64,000 nt of DNA from NCBI GenBank assembly GCA_964004625.1, contig CAXFOB010000033.1, forward strand, positions 62,001 to 126,000. Reading direction: 5' to 3'. Source of the stretch: GCA-002697625 sp002697625. Lineage in GTDB: Bacteria > Bacteroidota > Bacteroidia > Flavobacteriales > BACL11. The translations under genes were made by a program, and so were the position numbers. This document shows, piece by piece, positions 1 through 7,945 of this stretch (positions are counted from its first letter, which is position 1; each line of letters starts with the position of its first letter). The notes under the pieces are model-generated. The model searched no databases, had not been told where the DNA came from, and saw only the letters and a list, made by a program, of their open reading frames with translations.

Positions 1-2722
1 CGTCAGAAATATAAATCTTATCTAATAGATTGAGAATGCTAAACTTAATATCTAATTTGTTTTTAGGAGTTATACTAATTTTATAACCTGCATGTAAATC
101 TATTAATTGATATGCAGGTATCTTCCAGCTTTCCCTACCCGCATTTTCTCCATTTAAACTTAAAGGATCAAAATCAGAATAGTAATCATCAAAATGAGTT
201 CCCCTAACTTTTAAGTAAGAATTGCTTGTTGGTTCATATCTTAGACTAATCCCATATTGAGTTTGTGCAGCATCACCAACATGTACTCTCTCAGCATTAA
301 AAGTTGCGATAACTTCATTCCCAGATTCATCTATTACAGGATTGTTATCATCATCATAAAAACGTACTGTATCAGATGAAGTCCATCTCCAATCTCCTAA
401 TGAAACAAGACCTTCCAAAGTTAGTTTATTACTTAGTTTATAAGCAAAATCCATTTCAATTCCTTGATGAAGTGCATTCATTCCATTGATATTTGCTCTA
501 TACGGAACTTCATCTACCTCAATTATAACCCCTCCATTAGAGGGTTTATTTATCCATGAAGTATGATATGCATTTAAGTTAGCAGATAAAGATCTAGAAC
601 GATAGGAATACCCTCCTTCAACAGCTTTAACTTGTTCGTTTTGTATGTCTCTAAAAAGTTGATTATTATAGTCAAAGACATTATTAAACCTTGGAGCTTT
701 TGAAATGTATCCAATATTAAAGAATACATTATTTAGTTCATCAATATTATAATTTATTCCTGTTTTAATTGTAAATCCTTTTATCCACTTCCAATCTGTA
801 ATAGCACTTCTAGCTTCTGGAGAATTCATTGTATATTTTTGTCCATTATATTCAAATGTGTCGACTGATATTGTTTTATGATATCCATTTGGGTTAAGAG
901 AAGATATGTATATAGAGTCTTGTAACAAAGCAACTGAAGTTCCTAATACTTCAGAAAATGTTGTGTCAGATAAAACCAAATCTTTCTTTTTAAAGTAATC
1001 ATGCCTACTATATCCAGAATTAGACCCAGAAATATTAAAGAAAGTTGAAACTTTTCCATTATTATATTCTACTTGCCCAAACCCTCCTATCCATTTTACA
1101 AAACCGTCATTATGATATCCTACAATATCCCCTACATTCTTCACTTGAGTTAATTGTAATTCATTTGATTCATCAATTGCATAATCTCCTCCTAATAAAT
1201 CATAAACTTCTCTATAGTGCTCTCCTTTATATGTTCTTAAGTCTAGCCCTCCAGAGATTGATATTTTTTCAGAGGGGTTATAATTAGCCGTAGAAAGGAT
1301 ACCGTACCAATAATGATTGTTAATAGAGCTTCTTAAGTAAGTACTAGCCTTAAAATCAGTATCCGAATATAAAGGATCTATATATGATCCACTAGAACTA
1401 GCGCTGTCAACATTTCCATTATATGCATCTTGCAAATTGTATTGACCAAAGACATCATAATTATTTGTGTTACCACTTATTCCAGTACCACCACCATTTC
1501 CAATAGAAGCATACAAAATATTAGAAACATAGAATTTTTCATTTACAACCCAAAAATGTCTTAACGAATATTGTGGTTTATGGAAATAGTTTTGTTTTGT
1601 ATTTAAAATAGAATGATTATGGATTGTATCTCCATTTGCATCTAATGTCCATCTGTCAATATTTCCCCAATGCTTGTTGTAGTCAATACCTTGATTTATA
1701 ATTCTTCCTTCAAAAGAAGATGTATCCCCTAATGATTGAGCAAAAGTTGTGTCGTAAGTTGCAATATCGCTTTTATAACTTCTTTGACCGTGTTTTTGTG
1801 GAGCTCCCATTGCAGAAAATGTCAAGGTATGATTTCCGATTTCTTTTTGAATTTTTGCATAATAAAAATACCCTTCAGTCCAAGTTTCTTCTACAAATCC
1901 GTTCCCTCTCTTATAAGAACCTGCTAGAGTGAATCCCCAACCATTATCCATTTTCCCTGAGTTATATCCAATAGAAGTTTTGAGTCTCCCAAAAGAACCG
2001 ATATCTTGTTTTATAGTTCCACTTTGCTTATTTCCAATACCTTTTGTAATAATATTCATTGTACCTCCAACAGAAGGTATAGCAATTTTTGAAGCTCCTA
2101 ATCCTCTCTGAACTTGAATATTTGAGGTTACCGCATCTAATCCTGACCAATTAGACCAATATACCCATCCATTTTCCATGTCGTTTACCGGAATACCGTC
2201 AATCATAACTGCTACATTTCTTTGATTAAATCCTCTAATTGTTATTCTAGCATCTCCATCACCACCTCCACTCTGAGTAGCATAAACACCAGGGGTTGAA
2301 TTCAGAATCATTGGAATATCTTGTGAAGCTAATTCTTCATTTACTTTCTTTAATGAAATAGTAGAAAAGGCAACAGGAGTTTCTCTCTCTTTTGCCACAT
2401 CTCCAACAATATGTACTTCCGAGAGTTGAATAGGTTTTAATTTGAATTTTACTATAACAGTATTTCCTTCCGCTTTTATTGATTTACTTTGCTGTTGATA
2501 TCCTACATATGAAACAGTTATTTTTCTGTCACCATTAGGAACTGAAAACGAAAAGTTTCCATCATAATCAGCAGAAATTCCCATCCCTTTTCCATAAACA
2601 ATAGACGCTCCGATTAAAGTTTCCCCAGTATTAGCATCTATTACACTTCCACTAATTGTAGTATTTTGTCCATAAATAAAAGTAGTAAAAAGACTAAGAA
2701 TTAGAAGTAAGTATTGTTTCAT
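1..2722 (-). CDS. TonB-dependent receptor, C-terminus cut by window edge
   Basis: This is an outer-membrane receptor expected to import a ligand using TonB energy; the substrate cannot be told. My translation of the reverse strand starts MKQYLLLILSLFTTFIYGQ, a signal peptide. A carboxypeptidase-regulatory-like beta domain follows at about residues 20-105 (SGSVIDANTGETLIGASIV). The plug domain lies at about 115-230 and contains TPGVYATQSGGGDGDARITI, the plug sequence VMIDGIPVNDME, and SVGGTMNIITKG. The remainder is barrel sequence rich in aromatic residues and runs off the left edge in an open frame. The start at 2722 fits the signal peptide and lies four bases after a near-consensus -7 element. 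The gene reads away from its neighbour at 2786 in the same direction, with a 63-base gap. Confidence 0.93.
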   Translation of the reverse strand, partial: MKQYLLLILSLFTTFIYGQNTTISGSVIDANTGETLIGASIVYGKGMGISADYDGNFSFSVPNGDRKITVSYVGYQQQSKSIKAEGNTVIVKFKLKPIQLSEVHIVGDVAKERETPVAFSTISLKKVNEELASQDIPMILNSTPGVYATQSGGGDGDARITIRGFNQRNVAVMIDGIPVNDMENGWVYWSNWSGLDAVTSNIQVQRGLGASKIAIPSVGGTMNIITKGIGNKQSGTIKQDIGSFGRLKTSIGYNSGKMDNGWGFTLAGSYKRGNGFVEETWTEGYFYYAKIQKEIGNHTLTFSAMGAPQKHGQRSYKSDIATYDTTFAQSLGDTSSFEGRIINQGIDYNKHWGNIDRWTLDANGDTIHNHSILNTKQNYFHKPQYSLRHFWVVNEKFYVSNILYASIGNGGGTGISGNTNNYDVFGQYNLQDAYNGNVDSASSSGSYIDPLYSDTDFKASTYLRSSINNHYWYGILSTANYNPSEKISISGGLDLRTYKGEHYREVYDLLGGDYAIDESNELQLTQVKNVGDIVGYHNDGFVKWIGGFGQVEYNNGKVSTFFNISGSNSGYSRHDYFKKKDLVLSDTTFSEVLGTSVALLQDSIYISSLNPNGYHKTISVDTFEYNGQKYTMNSPEARSAITDWKWIKGFTIKTGINYNIDELNNVFFNIGYISKAPRFNNVFDYNNQLFRDIQNEQVKAVEGGYSYRSRSLSANLNAYHTSWINKPSNGGVIIEVDEVPYRANINGMNALHQGIEMDFAYKLSNKLTLEGLVSLGDWRWTSSDTVRFYDDDNNPVIDESGNEVIATFNAERVHVGDAAQTQYGISLRYEPTSNSYLKVRGTHFDDYYSDFDPLSLNGENAGRESWKIPAYQLIDLHAGYKISITPKNKLDIKFSILNLLDKIYISD

Positions 2723-2726
2723 GAAT

Positions 2727-2734
2727 CAAATTTC
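2727..2734 (-). promoter_or_regulatory. Candidate -7 element, four bases before the TonB receptor start
   Basis: On the minus strand this reads GAAATTTG, one mismatch from the Bacteroidota -7 consensus TAnnTTTG. It is followed by ATTC and then the ATG, so the transcript would be leaderless or nearly so. Confidence 0.4.
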
Positions 2735-2785
2735 ACCCTAAAATACTGATGGTTGGTCATCAATATTTTTAATAATTTGTATATA

Positions 2786-3694
2786 TTAATCAATAATAAG
2801 TTTATTTCTTACAGACTTCCCGTTCTCAAAATATATATTAATCAAATAAGTACCTTTCAATAAGATTTCTGTTGAAATTCTTGATGTTCTTTCTGAGATT
2901 ATTTTTTCTCCTAAAATATTATATATTTCAATATATGAAATATCAGATTTTGAATTGATTATAACATTTTTGCCTTGCGGAGTAGGATTTGGATACATTA
3001 CATATGTAATATCTGGACTTCCAATTGAACTGGTAATGCAATCACAAATATGAGATCCCATTTCAATGTAAGTTGCATCAGGTAAAGAGTCATACTCTGT
3101 TGTTGGGTTGAATAAAAGAGGATTTAGTATTACTCCTTTCTTAACAGATGGTTTTCTAATTAATGTTTGTCTTTTTGTCCACCAAGTTCCTCCATTTGCA
3201 TCAGTAAAGCCAGCAGTTACATCATCAGTCCAAGCAGCACCAGGGTCTTCTCCTACCTTTCCAAAAATATCAATAACATTTCCATCTTTCTCTAATGTCA
3301 TTGCGTCATCTCCATTAAAATAAAATGTTGAATTATTATCATAATCTCCATTACAATGAAAGTCTAACATAGAATAAAAAACAGGATCTACTGGTAAAGA
3401 CCAATATGTAGATACCCAAACAGAATCAATTTGTCCATTACCAATTACAATCACATCTCCTGAAGCAATGGAACCTCCTAATTGCCATGATTCAGGCCCC
3501 GAGCTAGATCCATTACTATATCTATTTATAATGTATCCTCCTAAATCAATTGTTCCATTTGTAGGATTATAAATTTCAATCGCGTTATTGTTTCCTGGAC
3601 CTTCAATATATTCTGATATAAATAATTCAGAGCAATCTTGAGAGAAGACATTTAATGAGCATATTAAAGATAAGGAGAGGAGAATTTTTTTCAT
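2786..3694 (-). CDS. T9SS-secreted lamin-tail-domain protein
   Basis: A secreted protein of unknown function, 302 residues. It has a signal peptide (MKKILLSLSLICSLNVFSQ). A lamin tail domain spans about residues 20-140, with the family opening LFISEYIEGPGNNNAIEIYN and the later LGGYIINRYSNG and FGKVGEDPG. The C-terminal 70 residues form a type A T9SS sorting domain: YPNPTPQGKNVII, then IEIYNILGEKI, then GTYLINIYFENGKSVRNKL. Lamin tail domains in bacteria are often attached to secreted nucleases or phosphatases, but no catalytic domain is present here, so a structural or adhesive role is the most I would infer. The start is fixed by the signal peptide. Confidence 0.88.
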   Translation of the reverse strand: MKKILLSLSLICSLNVFSQDCSELFISEYIEGPGNNNAIEIYNPTNGTIDLGGYIINRYSNGSSSGPESWQLGGSIASGDVIVIGNGQIDSVWVSTYWSLPVDPVFYSMLDFHCNGDYDNNSTFYFNGDDAMTLEKDGNVIDIFGKVGEDPGAAWTDDVTAGFTDANGGTWWTKRQTLIRKPSVKKGVILNPLLFNPTTEYDSLPDATYIEMGSHICDCITSSIGSPDITYVMYPNPTPQGKNVIINSKSDISYIEIYNILGEKIISERTSRISTEILLKGTYLINIYFENGKSVRNKLIID

Positions 3695-3722
3695 AGTTTT
3701 CTAGATTTAATAATTAATAAGG

Positions 3723-3730
3723 CAAATGTA
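3723..3730 (-). promoter_or_regulatory. -7 promoter element for the lamin-tail protein
   Basis: The minus strand reads TACATTTG, an exact match to TAnnTTTG, 28 bases upstream of the ATG at 3694. It lies in the 151-base divergent gap shared with the glycosyltransferase. Confidence 0.5.
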
Positions 3731-3833
3731 CGAATTTTTCGTTTTTTTAAAAAGAAGATTAAGGTTTTATTTATTCATTTTTCTATATTTGGAAAATGCG
3801 GACTACAATAAGTGTTTTATAAATCTGTTTAAT

Positions 3834-3841
3834 TATTTTTG
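3834..3841 (+). promoter_or_regulatory. -7 promoter element giving a leaderless glycosyltransferase transcript
   Basis: TATTTTTG is an exact TAnnTTTG match ending four bases (CCAC) before the ATG at 3846. In Bacteroidota the transcription start lies a few bases after this box, so it should fall on or next to the start codon. This also argues against the longer in-frame reading from 3726, which would place the promoter inside the gene. Confidence 0.5.
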
Positions 3842-3845
3842 CCAC

Positions 3846-4577
3846 ATGTCAGACAGTTTAATAATCATTCCTACATATAACGAAAAGGAAAATATTGAGA
3901 AAATAATAAGAAAAGTTTTCTCATTAGATAAACCGTTTCATATTTTAGTAATAGAAGATGGATCTCCTGATGGAACCGCGAATATTGTGAAGGAATTACA
4001 AAAAGAATTTACTGACAATTTATTTATAGAAGAAAGGACTGGAAAACTTGGTCTTGGAACTGCATACATTCATGGGTTTAAGTGGGCATTAAAAAAAGAT
4101 TATCAATATATTTTTGAAATGGATGCCGATTTCTCTCACAATCCAGATGATCTTATTAGATTATATTATGCATGTAAGAAATCAGGTGGTCAAGTTGCTA
4201 TTGGATCTAGATATGTTCAGGGTGTAAATATTGTAAATTGGCCTATGTCAAGATTATTAATGTCCTTTTTTGCATCGAAATACGTTAAAATAATAACCGG
4301 AATGCCAGTAAATGATGCAACTGCAGGATTTAAGTGTTATAAAAGAGAGGTTTTAGAAACAATTAAGTTTAACAAAATTCAGTTTGTAGGTTATGCATTT
4401 CAGATTGAAATGAAGTTTAAGTCTTGGAAATATGGATTTAATATTATAGAAGTTCCGGTAATCTTTACTGATAGAACTGAAGGAGACTCAAAAATGAGCG
4501 GTGGTATTTTTAGAGAAGCTGTTTTTGGAGTAATCCAGATGAAGGTAAAAAGCCTTTTTCGAAAATTTAATAGATAA
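3846..4577 (+). CDS. Polyprenol monophosphomannose synthase (GT2 family)
   Basis: A family 2 glycosyltransferase of the dolichol-phosphate mannose synthase type. It transfers a sugar, probably mannose, from a nucleotide donor to a polyprenyl phosphate at the inner membrane. The 243 residues open with IIIPTYNEKENI (6-17), followed by VIEDGSPDGTA, and the metal-binding DxD is in MDADFSHNP (92-100). QFVGYAFQIEMKFK and the acceptor-loop sequence PVIFTDRTEGDSKMS are typical of the family. No C-terminal membrane segments follow, so this is the short soluble form. I chose the ATG at 3846, not the upstream in-frame codon at 3726, because family members begin just before the IPTYNE motif and the promoter lies in between. 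Its stop overlaps the pyrC start (TAATG), so the two genes are translationally coupled. Confidence 0.92.
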   Translation: MSDSLIIIPTYNEKENIEKIIRKVFSLDKPFHILVIEDGSPDGTANIVKELQKEFTDNLFIEERTGKLGLGTAYIHGFKWALKKDYQYIFEMDADFSHNPDDLIRLYYACKKSGGQVAIGSRYVQGVNIVNWPMSRLLMSFFASKYVKIITGMPVNDATAGFKCYKREVLETIKFNKIQFVGYAFQIEMKFKSWKYGFNIIEVPVIFTDRTEGDSKMSGGIFREAVFGVIQMKVKSLFRKFNR

Positions 4578-5908
4578 TGCGTACACTAATTAAAAATGCT
4601 TCTATAGTAAATGAAGGGGAAATTTATACTTCAGATGTACTTATAGAGGAGGAGAGAATACAGCAAATTTCGGAGAATATAGAGATAGATGCAGATTTGG
4701 AAATTGATGCATCTGGAAAATATTTGTTCCCTGGAATAATTGATGATCAAGTACATTTTAGAGAGCCTGGTCTTACTCATAAAGCAAATATATATACCGA
4801 AAGTAAGGCAGCAATTGCGGGGGGAATAACCTCTTTTATGGAAATGCCAAACACAAACCCTCATTCTCTTACTCAAGAATTGTTAGAGGAGAAATTTAAA
4901 ATTGCAGAAAGTACTTCTCTTGCAAACTATACTTTTTTTATGGGTGTTTCTAATAATAATCTTGAGGAGGTATTAAAAACAGATCCGAAAACTGTAGGTG
5001 CTTTAAAGATTTTCATGGGGTCTTCAACAGGTGATATGTTAGTGGATGATAGAAAAGTTCTCGAGGAAATATTTGAGAAATCTCCAATGCTTATAGCGGT
5101 TCATTGTGAGGATGAAGATATAATCAGACACAATATAGAAAAGGCAAAAAATCAATACGGAGAGAATGTTCCTATTTCAGAACATCCCAATATTCGTTCT
5201 TCTGAAGCATGTTATAAATCTTCCTCAATGGCAGTTGAACTTGCGAAGAAATACAATACAAGACTTCACGTTTTCCATCTTTCTACTGAAAAAGAGTTAG
5301 AGTTATTTGATAATACAATTCCTTTGTCTGAAAAAAGAATTACAGCTGAGGTTTGTATTCATCATTTATGGTTTAATAAAGATATGTACAAAGAAAAAGG
5401 GACACTTATTAAATGGAATCCTGCAGTAAAAAAAGAGAGCGATAGATCAGCTTTGTTCCAAGCTTTATTGGATGATAAATTAGATGTAATAGCAACAGAT
5501 CATGCTCCTCATACCTTAGAGGAAAAATCGAATACTTATTTTAAAGCTCCATCTGGAGGCCCTTTAGTTCAGCATGCTCTTCCAGTAATGATTGAATTTT
5601 ACAAACAGGGTAAAATTTCTTTAGAAAAAATAGTAGAAAAGATGTGCCATAACCCTGCTATTTTATTTCAGATTCAAGAAAGAGGATATGTGAAAGAAGG
5701 CTTTTATGCAGATTTAGTATTAGTCGACTTAGAAAAATCTTGGAATGTAAATAAGGATAATATATTATATAAATGTGGATGGTCTCCATTTGAAGGGTAT
5801 AACTTTACATCTAAAGTGAGTCATACTTTTGTAAATGGAAACCTTGTGTATAAATATGGTGTTTTTGATGAATCAATAAAAGGTAAAAGATTAAGGTTTA
5901 ACCGATAA
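4577..5908 (+). CDS. pyrC: Dihydroorotase
   Basis: Amidohydrolase that interconverts carbamoyl-aspartate and dihydroorotate in pyrimidine synthesis (class I-like, 443 residues, full length). Visible active-site parts are DDQVHFREPG (56-65), the candidate carboxylated lysine in GALKIFMGSSTGDML, the metal histidines in IAVHCEDED and LHVFHLSTEKE, and the catalytic aspartate in VIATDHAPHTLEEK. The usual first motif is DxHxH; here the first histidine is glutamine (DDQVH), which I read directly from the DNA at 4741-4756. I recall this variant as common in Bacteroidota dihydroorotases, so activity is still likely. The gene overlaps the preceding glycosyltransferase by one base. Confidence 0.93.
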   Translation: MRTLIKNASIVNEGEIYTSDVLIEEERIQQISENIEIDADLEIDASGKYLFPGIIDDQVHFREPGLTHKANIYTESKAAIAGGITSFMEMPNTNPHSLTQELLEEKFKIAESTSLANYTFFMGVSNNNLEEVLKTDPKTVGALKIFMGSSTGDMLVDDRKVLEEIFEKSPMLIAVHCEDEDIIRHNIEKAKNQYGENVPISEHPNIRSSEACYKSSSMAVELAKKYNTRLHVFHLSTEKELELFDNTIPLSEKRITAEVCIHHLWFNKDMYKEKGTLIKWNPAVKKESDRSALFQALLDDKLDVIATDHAPHTLEEKSNTYFKAPSGGPLVQHALPVMIEFYKQGKISLEKIVEKMCHNPAILFQIQERGYVKEGFYADLVLVDLEKSWNVNKDNILYKCGWSPFEGYNFTSKVSHTFVNGNLVYKYGVFDESIKGKRLRFNR

Positions 5909-5984
5909 AAAAGATATATATTTTTTTTAAAAGTTTATATTTTGAGTATGGTTTTAATTAAGAATATTTTTCTAACCTCTTCAA

Positions 5985-6173
5985 TTATTTTGTGATAGTT
6001 TCATGAATAGTTGTGTCAGTTTCTTCTGTAACACAACATTCTTTTTTCACACTTTCCTCACAAACCTCTTTGGTGTCTGAAAAAACATCAGTTTTGTTAG
6101 CGTCTCCACAAGACATGAATGTTATCGTGAATAAAAATAACATAATTCTGAAAATTGGTGTTGTTTTTTTCAT
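5985..6173 (-). CDS. Small cysteine-containing lipoprotein, unknown function
   Basis: A 62-residue predicted lipoprotein. It opens MKKTTPIFRIMLFLFTITFM and the lipobox cysteine follows in FMSCGDANK. The short mature part is acidic at the end and has cysteines in KEVCEESVKKECCVTEE, then a threonine-rich tail. A longer in-frame reading from 6218 would add a hydrophobic extension ahead of the signal peptide, so I chose the ATG at 6173. It lies downstream of another small lipoprotein gene in the same direction, with a strong palindromic terminator between them, and converges with pyrC. I do not recognise a family. Confidence 0.6.
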   Translation of the reverse strand: MKKTTPIFRIMLFLFTITFMSCGDANKTDVFSDTKEVCEESVKKECCVTEETDTTIHETITK

Positions 6174-6229
6174 TTTATAAATGTATCTAATTAATAATAT
6201 ATCAAATATATTAAACAAAAAATATATAA

Positions 6230-6259
6230 AAAAAGGATATCCAATTGGATATCCTTTTT
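6230..6259. terminator. Perfect 30-base palindromic terminator
   Basis: AAAAAGGATATCC followed by its exact reverse complement around AATT forms an uninterrupted 30-base palindrome, with A and T tracts on the two flanks. It lies 16 bases past the stop of the repeat lipoprotein at 6276 and should end its transcript; the symmetry allows function in both directions. Confidence 0.8.
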
Positions 6260-6275
6260 GACTTTTTGAGTAAAA

Positions 6276-6452
6276 TTACTCAGCAGAATCTTCATCATCA
6301 GTTTCTGAAACTTCTTCATTAGCAACTTCTTCAGTAGCAACCTCTTCAGTAGCAACCTCTTCAGTAGTAACTTCGTCAGCACCTCCACAAGAAGATAGTA
6401 CTAGAGCAAACAAAAATGAGATCACTCCAAACATGGACATTAATTTTTTCAT
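6276..6452 (-). CDS. Tiny acidic lipoprotein with tandem EEVAT repeats
   Basis: A 58-residue predicted lipoprotein that I translated from the reverse strand. The signal peptide is MKKLMSMFGVISFLFALVLS, with lipobox SSCGGAD at about residues 20-26. The mature part is almost entirely acidic: three copies of EEVAT or EEVAN in a row plus a fourth EEV, then SETDDEDSAE. The repeats are encoded by a 15-base unit in tandem. Such short acidic lipoproteins are often annotated as hypothetical in Flavobacteria and no function is known to me. An exact -7 element lies 31 bases upstream, and the palindromic terminator follows the stop, so this is its own transcription unit. Confidence 0.75.
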   Translation of the reverse strand: MKKLMSMFGVISFLFALVLSSCGGADEVTTEEVATEEVATEEVANEEVSETDDEDSAE

Positions 6453-6483
6453 TTTTAATAAAATTGTTTGATTAATAATAGTG

Positions 6484-6491
6484 CAAATATA
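6484..6491 (-). promoter_or_regulatory. -7 promoter element for the repeat lipoprotein
   Basis: The minus strand reads TATATTTG, an exact TAnnTTTG match, 31 bases before the ATG at 6452. It lies only 12 bases from the oppositely directed -7 element of the DUF4296 gene, so the two promoters share a very compact 63-base divergent region. Confidence 0.55.
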
Positions 6492-6503
6492 TCTAATTAA
6501 AAA

Positions 6504-6511
6504 TACATTTG
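6504..6511 (+). promoter_or_regulatory. -7 promoter element giving a leaderless DUF4296 transcript
   Basis: TACATTTG is an exact TAnnTTTG match, followed by CAAT and then the GTG start at 6516. The four-base spacing predicts transcription beginning at or beside the start codon. Confidence 0.55.
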
Positions 6512-6515
6512 CAAT

Positions 6516-6854
6516 GTGAAACGGATTTTTTTTATTGTATTAATTTCCCTAATTGCTTGTGATAATAATTCAAGTCAAAAAATAGATATTGCAAGTATCT
6601 CTATAGATGAGTTTTCCGTAATACTAGAGGAAGTACATGTGGCAGAGGCAACATACCAACTGAACAAGATAAGTGATTTAAAAAGTGCGGAAAAAGATCT
6701 TTTACAAGCTTACGCTAGAATCTTTAAAGAGAATAATACTACCAAATCTGAGTTTAAAAGAAATTTAAAATACTATTCTAAAAATTTAGAGGAGTTAGAT
6801 AAAGTTTACGAAAAAATTTTAGAAAGTCTAAAAGAAATCCAATCAAATCTTTAG
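6516..6854 (+). CDS. DUF4296 lipoprotein
   Basis: A 112-residue lipoprotein resembling the Bacteroidota DUF4296 family. It has signal peptide MKRIFFIVLISLIAC with the lipid-carrying cysteine at 15, then a mostly alpha-helical body. The body carries FSVILEEVHVAEATYQ and ends in a lysine- and glutamate-rich helix (ELDKVYEKILESLKEIQ). The function is unknown. The start codon is GTG at 6516; the ATG two bases earlier (6514) runs straight into TGA and cannot be used. DUF4296 genes are, as far as I recall, commonly found between dihydroorotase and an NAD-dependent epimerase, as here. The 3' end overlaps the convergent epimerase gene by four bases. Confidence 0.8.
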   Translation: MKRIFFIVLISLIACDNNSSQKIDIASISIDEFSVILEEVHVAEATYQLNKISDLKSAEKDLLQAYARIFKENNTTKSEFKRNLKYYSKNLEELDKVYEKILESLKEIQSNL

Positions 6855-7858
6855 TCAATTTTTTCAGAAAACCAATTACAGTATTTACGAATACTATCTT
6901 TAATAGGAGTAAACTTATACCCCAAAATTTTGTCTATTTTTTTCGTTGAATAGTAAGATTTGTTCATAGCAGAATTTGCAGACTCCCTTGTGATTAATTC
7001 TTTTTTTCCAGTTAGAAAAGAAATAATATATTCGGCCCTCCAAGCAATTTCTTTTAAAAACGGAGTTACTTTAATAGTTGCTCTTTTTTTTCCAAATCCA
7101 TCTGCAATCCAATCAAATACATCTCTATATTTCAGGTTTTCTCCGTTTATAATAAAACGTTCATTTTTTATATCAGAATGAAGTAATAAAATTGCGCAAT
7201 TTGCCACATCTACTACATCTACATATCCTGTACTTCCACTAGTATAAAATTTTAATCCGTGATATATTTTCTGAAAAATTTGAGAACTTCCTTTTGTCCA
7301 ATCTCCAGGACCTAAAATAAAAGAAGGGTTGGAGATTACTACATCTAACCCCTCTTGTGACGCGCGCCAAACTTCTTGTTCGGAATAATATTTAGATAAA
7401 GAGTAGTTACTTTCCTTGTGATTAATTTTAAAATAGCATTCTTCATCTATAATCTTTTGTTCACATGTATTTCTACCTAATGCTGCAATCGAACTAATAT
7501 AGGACACTTTTTTCATTCCTAATGAAATAGCAAGATTCATGACATTTTTAGTGCCTTCTATATTTATTTTGTTCATCTGTTCAGCATCTTCTTTATGAAA
7601 TGATACCATAGCTGCAGCATGAATAACTTTATTACAATCTTTCATAGCTTCTTCTAAAGATGGGATATCGTTCACATCTCCATTTTCCCAAATGATGGAA
7701 TTAAAAAGATGGTCTGCTTCATAGTAGTTAAACACATTTTTACAAATATCTAGTGAGCTATTTTTTCTTTTTAGGGCCTTAAATGGAATCTTTTGCTGAG
7801 ATAATTTAAGTAATATATGCGATCCAACAAGTCCTGTTCCTCCAGTAATAAATATCAT
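6851..7858 (-). CDS. NAD-dependent epimerase/dehydratase (extended SDR)
   Basis: A 335-residue extended short-chain dehydrogenase. It begins MIFITGGTGLVGSHILLKLS, with the nucleotide-binding GGTGLVG at 6-12. DVNDIPSLEEAM follows, then KVIHAAAMVSF, and VSYISSIAALG carries the catalytic serine region. The Tyr-x3-Lys pair is NYSLSKYYSE, and NPSFILGPGDW closes the Rossmann half. The C-terminal half binds the substrate, which is unknown; the family includes sugar epimerases and sterol- or flavonol-type reductases. The start at 7858 lies four bases after an exact -7 element. It converges on the DUF4296 gene and diverges from tyrS. Confidence 0.88.
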   Translation of the reverse strand: MIFITGGTGLVGSHILLKLSQQKIPFKALKRKNSSLDICKNVFNYYEADHLFNSIIWENGDVNDIPSLEEAMKDCNKVIHAAAMVSFHKEDAEQMNKINIEGTKNVMNLAISLGMKKVSYISSIAALGRNTCEQKIIDEECYFKINHKESNYSLSKYYSEQEVWRASQEGLDVVISNPSFILGPGDWTKGSSQIFQKIYHGLKFYTSGSTGYVDVVDVANCAILLLHSDIKNERFIINGENLKYRDVFDWIADGFGKKRATIKVTPFLKEIAWRAEYIISFLTGKKELITRESANSAMNKSYYSTKKIDKILGYKFTPIKDSIRKYCNWFSEKID

Positions 7859-7862
7859 ATTG

Positions 7863-7870
7863 CAAAGATA
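7863..7870 (-). promoter_or_regulatory. -7 promoter element giving a leaderless epimerase transcript
   Basis: The minus strand reads TATCTTTG, followed by CAAT and the ATG at 7858. It is an exact TAnnTTTG match with the same four-base spacing seen at 3846, 6516 and 24128. Confidence 0.55.
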
Positions 7871-7922
7871 GGAGAATACAGATTAGTTGAGTGATATTGG
7901 AGTGTAGATTTAAAAAATTGTC

Positions 7923-7930
7923 TATTTTTG
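7923..7930 (+). promoter_or_regulatory. -7 promoter element for tyrS
   Basis: TATTTTTG is an exact match to TAnnTTTG, ending 15 bases before the ATG at 7946. The in-frame TTG at 7928 lies inside this element, so it is unlikely to be the start codon. Confidence 0.5.
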
Positions 7931-7945
7931 AAAAAAATAAAACAT

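Noticed and set aside
3726..3845. 40-residue N-terminal extension of the glycosyltransferase
   Set aside because: It contains the promoter element at 3834 and does not resemble the family N-terminus.
6191..6388. 65-residue leucine/lysine-rich open frame on the minus strand
   Set aside because: It is a frame-shifted reading of the repeat lipoprotein and then runs through the terminator palindrome. The lipoprotein frame at 6276-6452 has a signal peptide and a promoter.
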